Source of the DNA: Proteobacteria bacterium UBA1847
Lineage (GTDB): Bacteria > Pseudomonadota > Gammaproteobacteria > Steroidobacterales > Woeseiaceae
Assembly (NCBI GenBank): GCA_002338605.1
Contig: DDIP01000447.1
Coordinates: 1 to 9,378 of the forward strand
Direction: 5' to 3'
Length of the DNA: 9,378 nucleotides
The notes beneath the pieces are model-generated. The model saw nothing but the letters and a program-made list of their open reading frames with translations. It was not told the origin of the DNA and searched no databases. This document shows, piece after piece, positions 1-6,520 of the stretch. The translations under genes and the position numbers were made by a program. Positions within the stretch are counted from its first letter, which is position 1; the number at the start of each line of letters is the position of its first letter.

Positions 1-128
1 GAAGAACGGTTGTACCCTTTCGCGAGGACCTCTCCTGTTGCCCGACGAACGGTCACGGCCCCAAATGGATACCGGGGGATCCGCTGTGCAGTGGTAATGG
101 CCGGGCGCATATACTCAACGGGTGTCAT
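1..128 (-). CDS. Nucleoside deaminase, N-terminal 42 codons (cut by window edge)
   Basis: This is a partial gene running off the left edge. From the ATG at 128-126 the frame is open to base 1. It reads as the start of a zinc-dependent cytidine/deoxycytidylate/guanine/tRNA-adenosine deaminase fold: MRPAI at residues 7-11, PFGAV at 21-25, and TGEVLAKGYNRS at 31-42. That matches the family pattern of an amphipathic helix, then PFGAVIV, then GEVLAxGxN. The zinc-binding HxE and PCxxC motifs would lie beyond the window, so catalysis cannot be verified. An in-frame TAG lies about 13 codons upstream with no other usual start between; a second ATG at residue 7 is an alternative. Its substrate (nucleoside, guanine, dCMP or tRNA adenosine) cannot be decided. 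It is separated by about 146 bp from the metallopeptidase gene and may be the flanking chromosome rather than part of the island. Confidence 0.75.
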   Translation of the reverse strand, partial: MTPVEYMRPAITTAQRIPRYPFGAVTVRRATGEVLAKGYNRS

Positions 129-274
129 GTGCGCTGGGATTTCCGAATGCTTTAAGTAAGGCCACTATTCCCTTCCACTGGGAAATGGGAAACTGAAGAA
201 TGTTTACCTTACAAGGATTTCAATGACAAAAGGCAAAATATAAACTTCCAAACCACAACCTATATTGATCTCTT
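129..274. other. Intergenic spacer, AT-rich, no clear gene
   Basis: This 146-bp spacer lies between the metallopeptidase stop and the deaminase start. It is AT-rich around 190-274. I see no convincing rho-independent terminator: the best hairpin (TTCCC at 168-172 with GGGAA at 180-184, 7-nt loop) is weak and has no T-run. A possible minus-strand promoter is TTGTCA (224-229) with TAAACA (201-206) at 17-bp spacing, but the -10 box is poor. Confidence 0.4.
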
Positions 275-1192
275 CTACCATAGCCACAAAGGTTTGGGTT
301 TTTTGGGTAATCTTCTTTCTGGCTTTACCGGATTATCAAATTGAATATGAGCTTTAAGACAGAGTATTTCTTCGATACGCTCCGCCGCGCGCATTATCTG
401 ATGTACCTCAATTTCTTCGAGGGTAGTATGGTTCTCTACAAAATTTCGTAAATAGGTTTCTGATTTGGATTTCACTCCATTCCGGTTACAAACTAAATAA
501 GCAACTGACTCAGCTTCTAATTCCCGTTTCGAGTGGTCAATCTTCCTGCCATGAATTTTGAGCTTTTGGTCCTGTCCAAGATGTCCCAAAAACAAGTGTG
601 CGAGTTCATGAGTGAGTGTAACAAACCTAGTTGCTGGATTATGATTCCGGTTGATATGAATTCGATAATGGGAAAATTCTTTAGGAGTACTTGCGCGTTG
701 AACAAGACGAATAAGACCCGCATTGCAATCGCCAGCGTCTACCAAATAAAATTCAATTCTCCTTTTTGCAAGTAAAGTCTCAAACGACTTCAGCTTTAAT
801 TCGTCGACCTCACCTTGGGCAAAGAAGCTATTCACGTCATGTGGAAGTGGTTTGCCTTCTGTATCCATAACATCATAGACCAAGGCAACGGGCCCAAATG
901 GCCAGAGAATGAGTAGTGGCCGTGCGCCTTCCTTAGGCCATCGACCAAATCGTTCATTCCAGTCGTGGGCTGATGCGGCGTAACTTAGCCCAGGTTTTTG
1001 GACTTGGAGCAGCATGGCATTGAACGGAGCGAAGTTCCGTAAACGTACTACGAAGTCCAGAAGGTCCTTGTAGTCTTGGCTTTTTGTGTAGAGGCGAGAG
1101 TCGGCTAGGAGCTGATCCAGCAAAGTCCGCACGGCTTCTTTCTCGGATGGTCCATGCTGCGGTTCAGGGTAATCGGCCGTGTGGTCGCTCAT
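275..1192 (-). CDS. ArdC/ImmA-IrrE-like zinc metallopeptidase (305 aa)
   Basis: This looks like a soluble zinc metalloprotease. The active-site helix is THELAHLFLGHLG, with HELAH at residues 195-199. A following glutamate-rich helix (RELEAESVAYLVC, about 223-235) is expected to give the third zinc ligand. The N-terminal half (about 36-115) includes NAMLLQVQKPG and an aromatic stretch with W78 and W85. It resembles the N-terminal domain of ArdC-type proteins, which binds single-stranded DNA in characterised members. ArdC-like proteins are antirestriction factors on plasmids; ImmA/IrrE peptidases cleave repressors to switch on stress or mobile-element genes. Either role is inference here. The ATG start is preceded by an in-frame TAA seven codons upstream and has only a weak ribosome-binding site. 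It follows the 177-aa gene by 97 bp on the same strand and may form a pair with it. It is AT-richer than the R-M genes (42% GC in 661-720). Confidence 0.8.
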   Translation of the reverse strand: MSDHTADYPEPQHGPSEKEAVRTLLDQLLADSRLYTKSQDYKDLLDFVVRLRNFAPFNAMLLQVQKPGLSYAASAHDWNERFGRWPKEGARPLLILWPFGPVALVYDVMDTEGKPLPHDVNSFFAQGEVDELKLKSFETLLAKRRIEFYLVDAGDCNAGLIRLVQRASTPKEFSHYRIHINRNHNPATRFVTLTHELAHLFLGHLGQDQKLKIHGRKIDHSKRELEAESVAYLVCNRNGVKSKSETYLRNFVENHTTLEEIEVHQIMRAAERIEEILCLKAHIQFDNPVKPERRLPKKPKPLWLW

Positions 1193-1289
1193 GAGGCATC
1201 TTTGCCCTTAAGCAGGTAGCTGCATTGAAGGGCCGTTCGGGTTTTCCATCGCACCGTACCTGGAAATATGAAATTCCTCAAAGTCTCGT

Positions 1290-1823
1290 TTAAGATTTTC
1301 TGCTTTTTCTAATTAACCTGGGCACTCCAAGTCTGGGGATTGGCTTGGAAAGCAAGTTAACCAATTCCTCAATTGTCAAAACCCTTATGGCATAGCCAGC
1401 CCGTTCCGCTTGAGCAACATCAGGAAAATTTATTTTTTCTCTACCTTTAAGAACATGTCTGTCAAAAAATTCTCCGTCAATCCAAAGAGCTTTTTTATCT
1501 TTTAAATCAAAGAGAAGGACCCCCCATTTACATTTCTTTTCCTTTACCAAATTACGAAACCCTTGACTGGGCTTTTCCCACCACTGCTCCTGAGAAGCAA
1601 AGATTGACAAGGCGATTGGTAGACCAGCAATTTCAGCCAAAAAATAATTCGCATTACCTCTTCCCACATCAAGAATTTGTGCCCCTGCACTTTCTAACGA
1701 ACTCACAAAGGAATTCGCTATAGCATGGCTATTAGCTGCGGCGTCTCTTCTCTTGACCCTTGCTGCACGGGTTACTATTTCCAATAACGTTTTAGGGGAA
1801 AAATCTACTCTTTCTGGACTCAT
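1290..1823 (-). CDS. Hypothetical protein of 177 aa, no recognised family
   Basis: I do not recognise this protein. It is soluble, with no signal peptide or membrane segment. The N-terminus is basic (RAARVKRRDAAANSH, residues 19-33). The middle has alternating hydrophobic strands (YFLAEIAGLPIALSIFA, then KWGVLLFDLKDKKALWIDGEFF), which suggests an alpha/beta core. The C-terminus is rich in Arg and Lys (RLIRKSRKS). The strand arrangement is faintly like a nuclease-type fold, but no PD-(D/E)xK signature is visible. The ATG start overlaps the stop of a tiny upstream frame as ATGA, and an in-frame stop lies six codons upstream, so no longer start is available. The gene is markedly AT-rich (33% GC in 1441-1500), unlike the R-M genes, suggesting separate acquisition. 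It lies between res and the metallopeptidase and could be the peptidase's partner or substrate; that is conjecture. Confidence 0.65.
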   Translation of the reverse strand: MSPERVDFSPKTLLEIVTRAARVKRRDAAANSHAIANSFVSSLESAGAQILDVGRGNANYFLAEIAGLPIALSIFASQEQWWEKPSQGFRNLVKEKKCKWGVLLFDLKDKKALWIDGEFFDRHVLKGREKINFPDVAQAERAGYAIRVLTIEELVNLLSKPIPRLGVPRLIRKSRKS

Positions 1824-1965
1824 ATCATGTCCGCCCGTTTACCGTTGCTGTTGACGATAGATCCCAGCTTGGCGGGATTATCCGATACGGCATGGTCATT
1901 CACCGGTCGGTCAGTTTCTCGTAATAATTCTCCGCCAGTTGGTTTCTTTTGATATTCCTACGCAT
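1820..1965 (-). other. Two tiny overlapping reading frames in the res-177aa spacer
   Basis: The spacer after res contains a 21-codon frame (ATG at 1965-1963, TGA at 1902-1900; begins MRRNIKRNQL and ends YYEKLTDR). It overlaps by GTGA a 27-codon frame (GTG at 1903-1901, TGA at 1822-1820; begins with NDHAVSDNPAKLGS after the start residue). The second stop overlaps the start of the 177-aa gene as ATGA. The second frame is open further upstream to a TAG at 1960-1958, about 45 codons in all. Neither start has a good ribosome-binding site. They may be leader peptides, a frameshifted small gene, or chance. Confidence 0.25.
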
Positions 1966-1987
1966 GAGGCAAGGCAGGCTTTCTGTG

Positions 1988-2001
1988 TGCCCTAGCGGGC
2001 A
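1988..2001 (-). terminator. Short hairpin just downstream of res, weak terminator candidate
   Basis: A perfect 5-bp inverted repeat, TGCCC / GGGCA with a 4-nt loop, begins about 11 nt after the res stop. On the minus strand it is followed by cacagaaagcc rather than a T-run, so it is not a typical rho-independent terminator. It may only attenuate read-through or protect the 3' end. Confidence 0.2.
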
Positions 2002-2011
2002 GCGGCCGTTA

Positions 2012-5000
2012 TCAGGTCTCGGCCAGCACGTCATTCAGTGAGCGTGCTACGACATAACTCGCCGGGTTTTTGCCAATTTCCAGGGCTTTGGAGTGTGCTT
2101 TTCCGCACTCGATTTTCGCACTTTCCTTGTCTCGCAAGTCATCTGTGAACAGGCTACTTTTCGTCTCAACCACAAAGTACAAGCGTTCAGCGCCATCTTT
2201 TTCCACCAGCACTGCCCAGTCCGGATTGTAAGGGCCAAGGGGTGTAGGCACGCGGAACCAACCCGGAAGCTTAGCGTAGACCTTGATCGCCTCGTTCTTC
2301 TCCAGGTCGTTGGCAAAGGTCCGCTCGGTGTCGGACTGGTAGATCACCTGCTCATAGACTGACTTATTGGCCGCGAGCATGTTCTTGAGGTACCCAGTGA
2401 GCTCTTCCTGCTCAAACAGCTCCTGCGAGTAGTAATATTCGTCCCCCAAACGTTGGTACTTGATGCCGTCCACCAATGCTAAGCGCTTGCAGCGGTTAAT
2501 TGTCTGGGCCGCCAGTTTGATAAATTCCTGGGGGTTACGTTTAAAGTCATCGAGCCGACCACTTCCTACGAGAATGCGATGAATACTGCGACGAGTGAGC
2601 TGAGTTTTATCTTGAAGGTCGGTGAGGATATCGGGCAATTCAATATCGCTTTCGTCGAGAGTGACCGGGGCAGAGGTTATTGTCTCTGTGGCGTCTACGC
2701 CGGAACGCCCGATGGCTAAATCGGCTTTGCGCCATTGCAGGCGGGTCTTTGAGATGGGTGGATTGTTTGCCAAGCCCTTGGTACAGGCCACCAGCAACGC
2801 CTCGTTGTCGAACTGTACGCGGTAGGTAGTTTTGTGCTTAATACGGTCCCATAATGCTTTGAAGTCTGTGCTTTGCAACACCGCTTGACGGCTCTTCACT
2901 TGCTGTCGCTCGTCGGCGTTCTTGATCTCCAGGCCCCCAGCCAACTTTCGGAGAATTTCCATCACCTGTGGTAGTTGTGCGGCGAACGGCTCCGGCAAGG
3001 TTAGCATACCATCTTTGAGCTGCTGGCGTAGTGCGTCCTGCACTTTACCTTGGGCGTTCAAGAGTCCGTTAGTTTTCAAGTGCTCCCACAATACTTTGGA
3101 CCGGTCAAAGCCAAGCGGCTCGGGTTGGCCGTCCGCGCCGGAAACGGTCACTCCAGCGAACTGGTGCGCCTCGACAATGCCGAATCGAATGCCGGTTTCG
3201 TCTTCGATCTCCTTCTGGAGTTTCTCGGCGAATTGCTCGTAGCTTTCGGTCGCGATCACGGTCAGGATGTTAACTTCGAAGCCACGTAAACGCTCGCCCT
3301 GCTGGTTCACACAAAGCCGCAGACCACGCCCAATAGTCTGTCGTCGCTGTTGCTCGGAAGCCATTTCTCGCAGGGCACAGATTTGGAACACGTTCGGATT
3401 GTCCCAGCCTTCGCGTAGGGCGGAGTGGGAGAAAATGAACTTCAGTGGCGTGTCGAAGCTCAACAGCTTTTCCTTGTCCCGCATGATCAGTCCGTAGGTA
3501 TCGTCATCAGCCTGAGTCGTTCCTTTGGTATCTTTGAATACTTCCACCGTCTTCCCGGCGATCTTCTTCTTGTCGATGGAAAAATAGCCGTTGTGCACAT
3601 CCTCGGCAGCGGTGGCGAGGTTCACTTCCTTAAAGAGGGTCAGGTAATCGGGATGTTTAGCGAGGCGACGGTACTCCTCCTCGAAGATCCTGGCATAATC
3701 GCCTTTCACCGGGGTGCCGTCGGCGTCGTATTGTCGGTACTTCTCAACGGCATCGATGAAAAACAGGCTGAGCACCTTGATACCCTGAGGCCGGAGGCGC
3801 TTCTCCTTGTCCAGGTGCTCCTTAATGGTGCGGTGAATCATCTGGCGCTGTACACCCAGCGCATCAACGGTGCCGTAGGCTTGGCCGGGACGGAGGTATT
3901 CTTCGCAGCCGGGATAACGGAGTTCCATGAACTTATCTTCCTTGGCGTCCCGAATTTCCTGTCCAATGATGTGATCTCGGTAAATCTCTCGCTTGGTAAC
4001 CTCTTCCAGTTTGTCGAGTGGTGCCACGGTGACGGTTTGCCGTGCGACGCCGTGGGCAGTGGCAATGTCCAGTTCCACCTTGGCCCCCACGACGCTTTTG
4101 CCGCGGGATACGGGAGCGATAAACCGCACATATGCTTTGTTGTACCCGCCCTCCACGAAGGCTGCTGCCACTTCGATCTGCTTCACCAGCTTGCGCTCGT
4201 AGGCGTCAACCGCATCAAGCTTGAAAACCATGTGGTGCGCCTCTTTCGGCGTCGCGGAATAGCGCAGGTTGCACAGCGGATTCATCCGCTCCATGGCCTT
4301 CTTCCCCTTACCGTCAAGCCCCCCTTCCACGCTCTGGGGCTCGTCCACGATCAGGATAGGGCGCGTCGCCCGGATAAGGTCAATGGGCTTTTCCCCGCCC
4401 GTCTTCTCGCTGGGCCGATACATGACATTCTTGGACTTTTCCCGACGTGCGACCTCGTCCGCTTCCTCCGTCTGCGCCGCCTGTTCGTCGCCGAACTTAT
4501 TGATGGCGCCCACCGTCATGACCATAATCTGAATCTGCGGGCTGGTGGCAAAATTTCGCACCTGTCCAAGCTTTGCCGAGTCGTAGATGAAGAAGTCAAA
4601 TGGGGCGCCTGCATAGAGTCCCTTGAGGTGTTCCGCAGCAGTCTCGATGGTGTGATAAACGCCTTCCTTGATGGCTACTGAGGGCACCACGATGACAAAC
4701 TTGGTGAAACCGTAACGTTTGTTCAGTTCGAAGATTGTGCGCAGATAGACGTAGGTCTTGCCGGTGCCAGTCTCCATCTCCACGGTGAAATCGCCGGACT
4801 CAAGAGAGGTCGACTGGGCGAGCCCGTGGCGGAGTTGCACCGCGTGCAGGTTGGCGAGCAATTCGTCGTCGAGCAGGGTCAGCCTGTTGCCGATACCCAA
4901 GTCATTTTCAAAGAAAGCCATACGAAGTTGTGGATCGTCCACGTCTTGCGTGACGGTGAACTCCGTCCGACAAGTCTCTTGTCCGTGAAAAAGGGCGCAG

Positions 5001-5056
5001 ACTGCTTCGATGGCCTGAAGCTGGTAGTCGAGATTGGGCTCGAAATGAAGTTTCAT
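2012..5056 (-). CDS. res: Type III restriction enzyme Res subunit (1014 aa)
   Basis: This is the restriction subunit, an ATP-dependent translocase and nuclease that acts with Mod on unmethylated DNA. An N-terminal YQLQAIEAV segment (about 11-19) precedes Walker A ETGTGKT (95-101). The Walker B/DExx box is VDEPQ (237-241), where Type III enzymes often have proline. Motif III is YSAT (266-269). Motif V is HSALREGWDNPNVFQI, and motif VI is QTIGRGLRL around G576. The C-terminal nuclease is a PD-ExK site: P945-D946 in YNPDWAV and E964-T965-K966 in FVVETKSS. The length is usual for Res and no frame break is visible, so it looks functional. Its ATG overlaps the stop of the Doc gene as ATGA with no Shine-Dalgarno sequence, so translation probably depends on re-initiation after Doc. 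Long plus-strand frames across it are antisense shadows. Confidence 0.95.
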   Translation of the reverse strand: MKLHFEPNLDYQLQAIEAVCALFHGQETCRTEFTVTQDVDDPQLRMAFFENDLGIGNRLTLLDDELLANLHAVQLRHGLAQSTSLESGDFTVEMETGTGKTYVYLRTIFELNKRYGFTKFVIVVPSVAIKEGVYHTIETAAEHLKGLYAGAPFDFFIYDSAKLGQVRNFATSPQIQIMVMTVGAINKFGDEQAAQTEEADEVARREKSKNVMYRPSEKTGGEKPIDLIRATRPILIVDEPQSVEGGLDGKGKKAMERMNPLCNLRYSATPKEAHHMVFKLDAVDAYERKLVKQIEVAAAFVEGGYNKAYVRFIAPVSRGKSVVGAKVELDIATAHGVARQTVTVAPLDKLEEVTKREIYRDHIIGQEIRDAKEDKFMELRYPGCEEYLRPGQAYGTVDALGVQRQMIHRTIKEHLDKEKRLRPQGIKVLSLFFIDAVEKYRQYDADGTPVKGDYARIFEEEYRRLAKHPDYLTLFKEVNLATAAEDVHNGYFSIDKKKIAGKTVEVFKDTKGTTQADDDTYGLIMRDKEKLLSFDTPLKFIFSHSALREGWDNPNVFQICALREMASEQQRRQTIGRGLRLCVNQQGERLRGFEVNILTVIATESYEQFAEKLQKEIEDETGIRFGIVEAHQFAGVTVSGADGQPEPLGFDRSKVLWEHLKTNGLLNAQGKVQDALRQQLKDGMLTLPEPFAAQLPQVMEILRKLAGGLEIKNADERQQVKSRQAVLQSTDFKALWDRIKHKTTYRVQFDNEALLVACTKGLANNPPISKTRLQWRKADLAIGRSGVDATETITSAPVTLDESDIELPDILTDLQDKTQLTRRSIHRILVGSGRLDDFKRNPQEFIKLAAQTINRCKRLALVDGIKYQRLGDEYYYSQELFEQEELTGYLKNMLAANKSVYEQVIYQSDTERTFANDLEKNEAIKVYAKLPGWFRVPTPLGPYNPDWAVLVEKDGAERLYFVVETKSSLFTDDLRDKESAKIECGKAHSKALEIGKNPASYVVARSLNDVLAET

Positions 5057-5499
5057 GGGGTGTTGTCCGAGATTGCGTGGTAGATATCTAATTTGAGGGA
5101 TTCGTCTTCCTCTTCAGCGTTCAAAATTGCTTGCATCCAGCGCCCGAGCAGTTCTTTGGAAATGTTCCCTGCTGCGACGTGGTAGCTGATATTTTCTGCC
5201 TTGCGGATGAAGCGATCGCTGCAAAACAGGTAGCCGTTGAAGAGCAGCATCTGGGCGCACAGGGTAATGGCGATGCGCTTGTTGCCATCCTGAAAGCAGT
5301 GGAACTTGCAGGCGGAATGAAACAGATGCGTCAGCTTCTCTTCGAAGGTCGGGTAGTATTCGTCGTTCTGAATGTGTTCGAGCACACTAGCCAGTTTGCC
5401 GATTTCCAACACCCCCAGCGTTCCACCACCGCTCTTCTCCACCGTCAACCCGTGGGTGTGGATAGCCTGCTCGATGGTTAAATAGCGGTAGACCATCAC
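5053..5499 (-). CDS. doc: Doc-type Fic-fold toxin (death-on-curing family, 148 aa)
   Basis: The Fic active-site motif is present in its Doc form: HCFQDGNKR at residues 67-75, with catalytic H67, F69, acidic D71, N73, and K74-R75 replacing the GR of AMPylating Fic proteins. In the family, this K variant marks Doc of phage P1, a kinase that phosphorylates EF-Tu and stops translation; the same activity is inferred here. The N-terminal YLTIEQAIHTHGL segment and the GGxxGVLExGxLxSxL-like stretch (about 24-40) are also typical of Doc. At 148 aa it is slightly longer than P1 Doc. The start is GTG 5499-5497 or the next codon, ATG 5496-5494. Both overlap the upstream stop (GTGATG) with no clear ribosome-binding site, indicating coupling to the 339-aa gene. 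No Phd-like antitoxin gene is visible, so the 339-aa protein is the candidate neutraliser or regulator. Confidence 0.87.
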   Translation of the reverse strand: MMVYRYLTIEQAIHTHGLTVEKSGGGTLGVLEIGKLASVLEHIQNDEYYPTFEEKLTHLFHSACKFHCFQDGNKRIAITLCAQMLLFNGYLFCSDRFIRKAENISYHVAAGNISKELLGRWMQAILNAEEEDESLKLDIYHAISDNTP

Positions 5500-6515
5500 T
5501 CGCGTTCTTTGAGGCGTTTCATCACGTCCTTGACGTCTTCCAACCGGTCCGCCAGCTCCTTGCTCTTCTCACCGATGAACCGCTCGAACTCGCTGGGTGC
5601 CAGCGGTGTCACGTAGTCTTTGAGCTGGAGATGGAGCGCATCTCGGAAGGCAAGGTCACGACTGGCCATTTTGTTCCGCGCCTTTTCAATGAGGGGCCGC
5701 CAGTGCGGCAGCGCCTCAAACTTCCGGAAAAGTTCGTCTACCTCAGCGGCGGTCAGCGGCTTTCCATTGATAGCAAAGGCGGCTCGCAGTTCTTGGGCAA
5801 ACCCACACTCGTAGGAGGCGATCAGGTCCAGCACTTCGGAATAAAAGGTGTCCCGCACTTTATCCTTTCCTTCCAACTGGAGGATTTTCCGGTATTCCTT
5901 CGCCTTTTCCCGGAAGATGCTCACGTAGATCCGGTCCGTATAGACGGAGTATTTGAAATTCCCCATCGCCACACAGTCCTTCAGCGCATCGGTGAACTGC
6001 TTCCGATAATTGTCCTCGATGAAGGCGGAATGGATGAAATCCTCGTCCCGCTGGTTGATGTATTTTGTCCCGCCACCCGTGCGGGCATTGATCGTGTCGA
6101 TCACGATGTCGAGGATCATCTGGCGGACCAGACCGGCCCGATGGCTCTCCGTCATGAGCATCGCCAGGTTCAAAAAAGCCCGGAAATCGAACACGCCCAG
6201 CACCGTGGTTTTGGTCACGAAATCTATTTCGTGACCAAGCGTGCCCTGAATCGCCAACTTCAGGGTTTTCAGGCGATTACCACGCAAAACCTCATACCCG
6301 TTCCGGCCAAGTTCCGGGGCAAATTTCTCCAGATAATTGTCAACCGTGCGGGTGGTCACTTCAAAGAAGGAGGCCACTTGTTCCTTGAGCACAACCGTCC
6401 TACCTTCAAACGGGATGCCCTGGATGCCCGCTGCTTTCTCGATCTCGGCGAGAGCATACGGGTTGTTCAAGATGTTCTGCCGATCGATCTCGGAAGTGGT
6501 GAGGTCTTTTCCCAT
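5496..6515 (-). CDS. HTH-containing protein paired with Doc, RhuM-like (339 aa)
   Basis: This is probably a DNA-binding protein. Residues about 39-63 (TVVLKEQVASFFEVTTRTVDNYL in outline) fit a helix-turn-helix reading of a regulator. A following block (LGVFDFRAFLNLAMLMTES, 105-123) and the RQMILDIV helix resemble the RhuM/Bro-like proteins often linked or fused to Fic/Doc domains. The C-terminus is charged and helical (SKELADRLEDVKDVMKRL) and could form a coiled coil. The family call is from memory of motif layout and is tentative. The ATG lies 5 bp after the mod stop, with GAGGAG about 12 nt upstream, a somewhat long spacing. Its stop overlaps the Doc start. Inferred role: antitoxin or autoregulator of the Doc cassette. 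Its coding sequence contains a 13-bp perfect inverted repeat at 6211-6238. It lacks the [S/T]xxxE[G/N] inhibitory motif of many Fic antitoxins. Confidence 0.75.
   Translation of the reverse strand: MGKDLTTSEIDRQNILNNPYALAEIEKAAGIQGIPFEGRTVVLKEQVASFFEVTTRTVDNYLEKFAPELGRNGYEVLRGNRLKTLKLAIQGTLGHEIDFVTKTTVLGVFDFRAFLNLAMLMTESHRAGLVRQMILDIVIDTINARTGGGTKYINQRDEDFIHSAFIEDNYRKQFTDALKDCVAMGNFKYSVYTDRIYVSIFREKAKEYRKILQLEGKDKVRDTFYSEVLDLIASYECGFAQELRAAFAINGKPLTAAEVDELFRKFEALPHWRPLIEKARNKMASRDLAFRDALHLQLKDYVTPLAPSEFERFIGEKSKELADRLEDVKDVMKRLKERE
6211..6238. repeat. 13-bp perfect inverted repeat inside the HTH gene
   Basis: The left arm TTGGTCACGAAAT (6211-6223) is exactly complementary to the right arm ATTTCGTGACCAA (6226-6238), with a 2-nt centre. 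It covers codons 93-102 of the 339-aa gene (LGHEIDFVTK). Near-perfect dyads of this size are typical operator or recombinase-binding shapes and can also form a strong mRNA hairpin. I saw no second copy in the window. The dyad is read directly; any function is inference. Confidence 0.85.
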
Positions 6516-6520
6516 GCCGA

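Noticed and set aside
168..184. Terminator between metallopeptidase and deaminase
   Set aside because: The stem is 5 bp with a 7-nt loop and no T-run on the relevant strand.
201..229. Promoter for the deaminase gene (TTGTCA, 17 bp, TAAACA)
   Set aside because: The -35 match is fair but the -10 matches the consensus at only about three positions, in an AT-rich spacer where such matches arise by chance.
3425..4681. Long plus-strand open frame (418 codons) antisense to res
   Set aside because: The minus strand over the same bases encodes a run of ordered helicase motifs. The plus frame shows no recognisable motif and is a typical antisense shadow of a GC-rich gene.
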